From NCBI GenBank assembly GCA_026993785.1, contig JALWRZ010000004.1:1-64000 (forward strand): a stretch of 64,000 nt of DNA, written 5' to 3'. A model generated the notes under the pieces. The model did no database searches, was not told the DNA's origin, and worked only from the letters and a program-made list of their open reading frames with translations. Position numbers and translations under genes: made by a program. The DNA is from DHVE2 group archaeon. GTDB lineage: Archaea > Thermoplasmatota > Thermoplasmata > Thermoplasmatales > Aciduliprofundaceae. This document shows positions 63,191-64,000 of the stretch, piece by piece. Positions within the stretch are counted from its first letter, which is position 1, and each line of letters begins with the position of its first letter.

Positions 63191-64000
63191 TTATCCCACA
63201 GGATTTGCAACCCAGCCCAAGAAGAATATGGCCCCTGTTTTGCTATCCTGAATGAGGAAAAAGAATGGGTGATCCACATTGAAATCTACCCTTGGAAGAG
63301 GAGAAATAGCTTTCTGTATGGGAATCGCAGTAGCGGCAGCAGCTTCAGTGCCGTTCTCCCTCACAGCAATATAGGCCTTGTGATAGACATTCCCTGCATA
63401 TATTCCTCCGGATGGGAGAATACCGGTTAAATTCGCAGAAGGGGTAAACACACTCCCTAAACCTAATCTTTCCAGAGGTTTCTTAAGCTTGTAGCTTGTA
63501 GAGAGCTCGAATTTCGGTAGTGAAAGATTTGCACATACATACCTCAAACTACTCCTCCAGGCCATAATCTTATCCATACTGAGATTTAGTGCCACATGCT
63601 TTGGCAGCACAATTAGCATGGATATATTGGAGTTTCTGTAGGGTAGCTCAAGAATCTGGGCATCATTATCCTCCGTATATCGGAGATTTTGGTACTGATG
63701 CATCATATTCACCATAACCTTGCCTTTAGGTGTGTAAAAGGCCCTCACCTCCGTATACTGCTCTCTGAAAAGATATTTCCACACCGCACGGAAATAGATT
63801 GCATTGGTTAACACGGCGATAGTGTCTGGAGTTATGCTTCCCTGAGGAAGCAGATTCTTTATCTTCCCCTTGGTGTAATTCTCGACCCAGGAATTGATTA
63901 TGCTTCTAGCCTTTTCCGCGTATCTAAAATTCAAGTATTGGAAATAAGCGTTATAATAATCTTGCAGAATTTGTACATAGCTCTTATTTATATCCAAACC
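63191..64000 (-). CDS. Serpin, C-terminal two thirds (5' end off window)
   Basis: The frame runs in from the right edge; about 270 residues of a roughly 390-residue serpin are visible. Serpin signatures are LTNAIYFRAVWKYLF, VNMMHQYQNLRY, LPYRNSNISMLIVLPK, LSLPKFELSTSYKLKKPLERLGLGSVF, the hinge GTEAAAATA, and the end VDHPFFFLIQDSKTGAIFFLGWVANP. The hinge is Ala-rich and Thr-containing, as in inhibitory serpins, and the cleavage point lies in AIPIQKAISP. It would inhibit serine or cysteine proteases. The signal peptide, if any, is outside the window. Confidence 0.93.
   Translation of the reverse strand, partial: GLDINKSYVQILQDYYNAYFQYLNFRYAEKARSIINSWVENYTKGKIKNLLPQGSITPDTIAVLTNAIYFRAVWKYLFREQYTEVRAFYTPKGKVMVNMMHQYQNLRYTEDNDAQILELPYRNSNISMLIVLPKHVALNLSMDKIMAWRSSLRYVCANLSLPKFELSTSYKLKKPLERLGLGSVFTPSANLTGILPSGGIYAGNVYHKAYIAVRENGTEAAAATAIPIQKAISPLPRVDFNVDHPFFFLIQDSKTGAIFFLGWVANPVG

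Overview
The window is a gene-dense piece of an archaeal chromosome. Archaeal markers include ribosomal proteins eS1, eS8 and uS15, SRP19, Pus10, NurA-HerA, an archaellin, LysW, ADP-forming acetyl-CoA synthetases and archaeal-type phosphopantothenate synthesis. Many genes have a TATA box centred about 24-28 bases before the start and no leader, or a GGTGA-type ribosome binding site, and TTG or GTG starts are frequent. Two tRNA genes carry introns just after the anticodon. The gene mix resembles a thermophilic euryarchaeon of the Thermoplasmata/Aciduliprofundum kind; that placement is from memory of gene content and was not tested by any search.

Layout. 1-3734 (minus): a large secreted or surface protein with Ca-binding repeats and a toxin-like C-terminus, followed by a small Trp/Tyr-rich gene that runs off the left edge; together they look like a polymorphic toxin/immunity pair. 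4044-6538: nurA-herA. 6541-12121: radical SAM protein, kbl, an asparagine-synthase-like ATPase, glyS and a four-CBS protein. 12122-12504: a hairpin-rich intergenic element, a shorter copy of which lies at 45922-46008; both copies abut a TATA box. 12505-17485: two phosphoribosyltransferases, a site-2 protease, a phosphoesterase and a hydrolase. 17506-21746: two ADP-forming acyl-CoA synthetases, one split and one fused. 22291-29820 (minus): a complete overlapping histidine operon, hisZ-G-D-B-H-A-F-IE-C, ending with a HAD phosphatase that probably supplies the otherwise missing histidinol-phosphatase step. 30145-33444: methyltransferase, aminotransferase, three tRNAs and eS1. 33636-38488: an unknown gene, an endonuclease IV-like protein, hxlB, a UPF0201 protein, a CPBP protease and an archaellin with a FlaD/E-like partner. 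38491-45876: Pus10, a wHTH-ATPase, uS15 with a DHH nuclease, CoA biosynthesis, a coiled-coil zinc-ribbon protein, DUF211, SRP19 and eS8.

46094-60325 (all plus) is one long amino-acid region: an ACT-type regulator, homocitrate synthase, lysW-X-Y-Z-J-K (LysW-carrier lysine/arginine synthesis), a second paralogous ACT-type regulator, argG, argH, carA and carB. Each regulator lies just upstream of one block, and the two block promoters share an octamer beside the TATA box. The window closes with GTP-dependent PEP carboxykinase, moaB, moaC and the C-terminal two thirds of a serpin that runs off the right edge.

The most interesting candidates are the archaeal toxin/immunity-like pair, the paired ACT regulators with their shared promoter motif, the archaellin with an inserted beta domain resembling phage tail domains, the repeated hairpin element, and the compact histidine operon with its leaderless mini-ORF and paired operator-like repeats.
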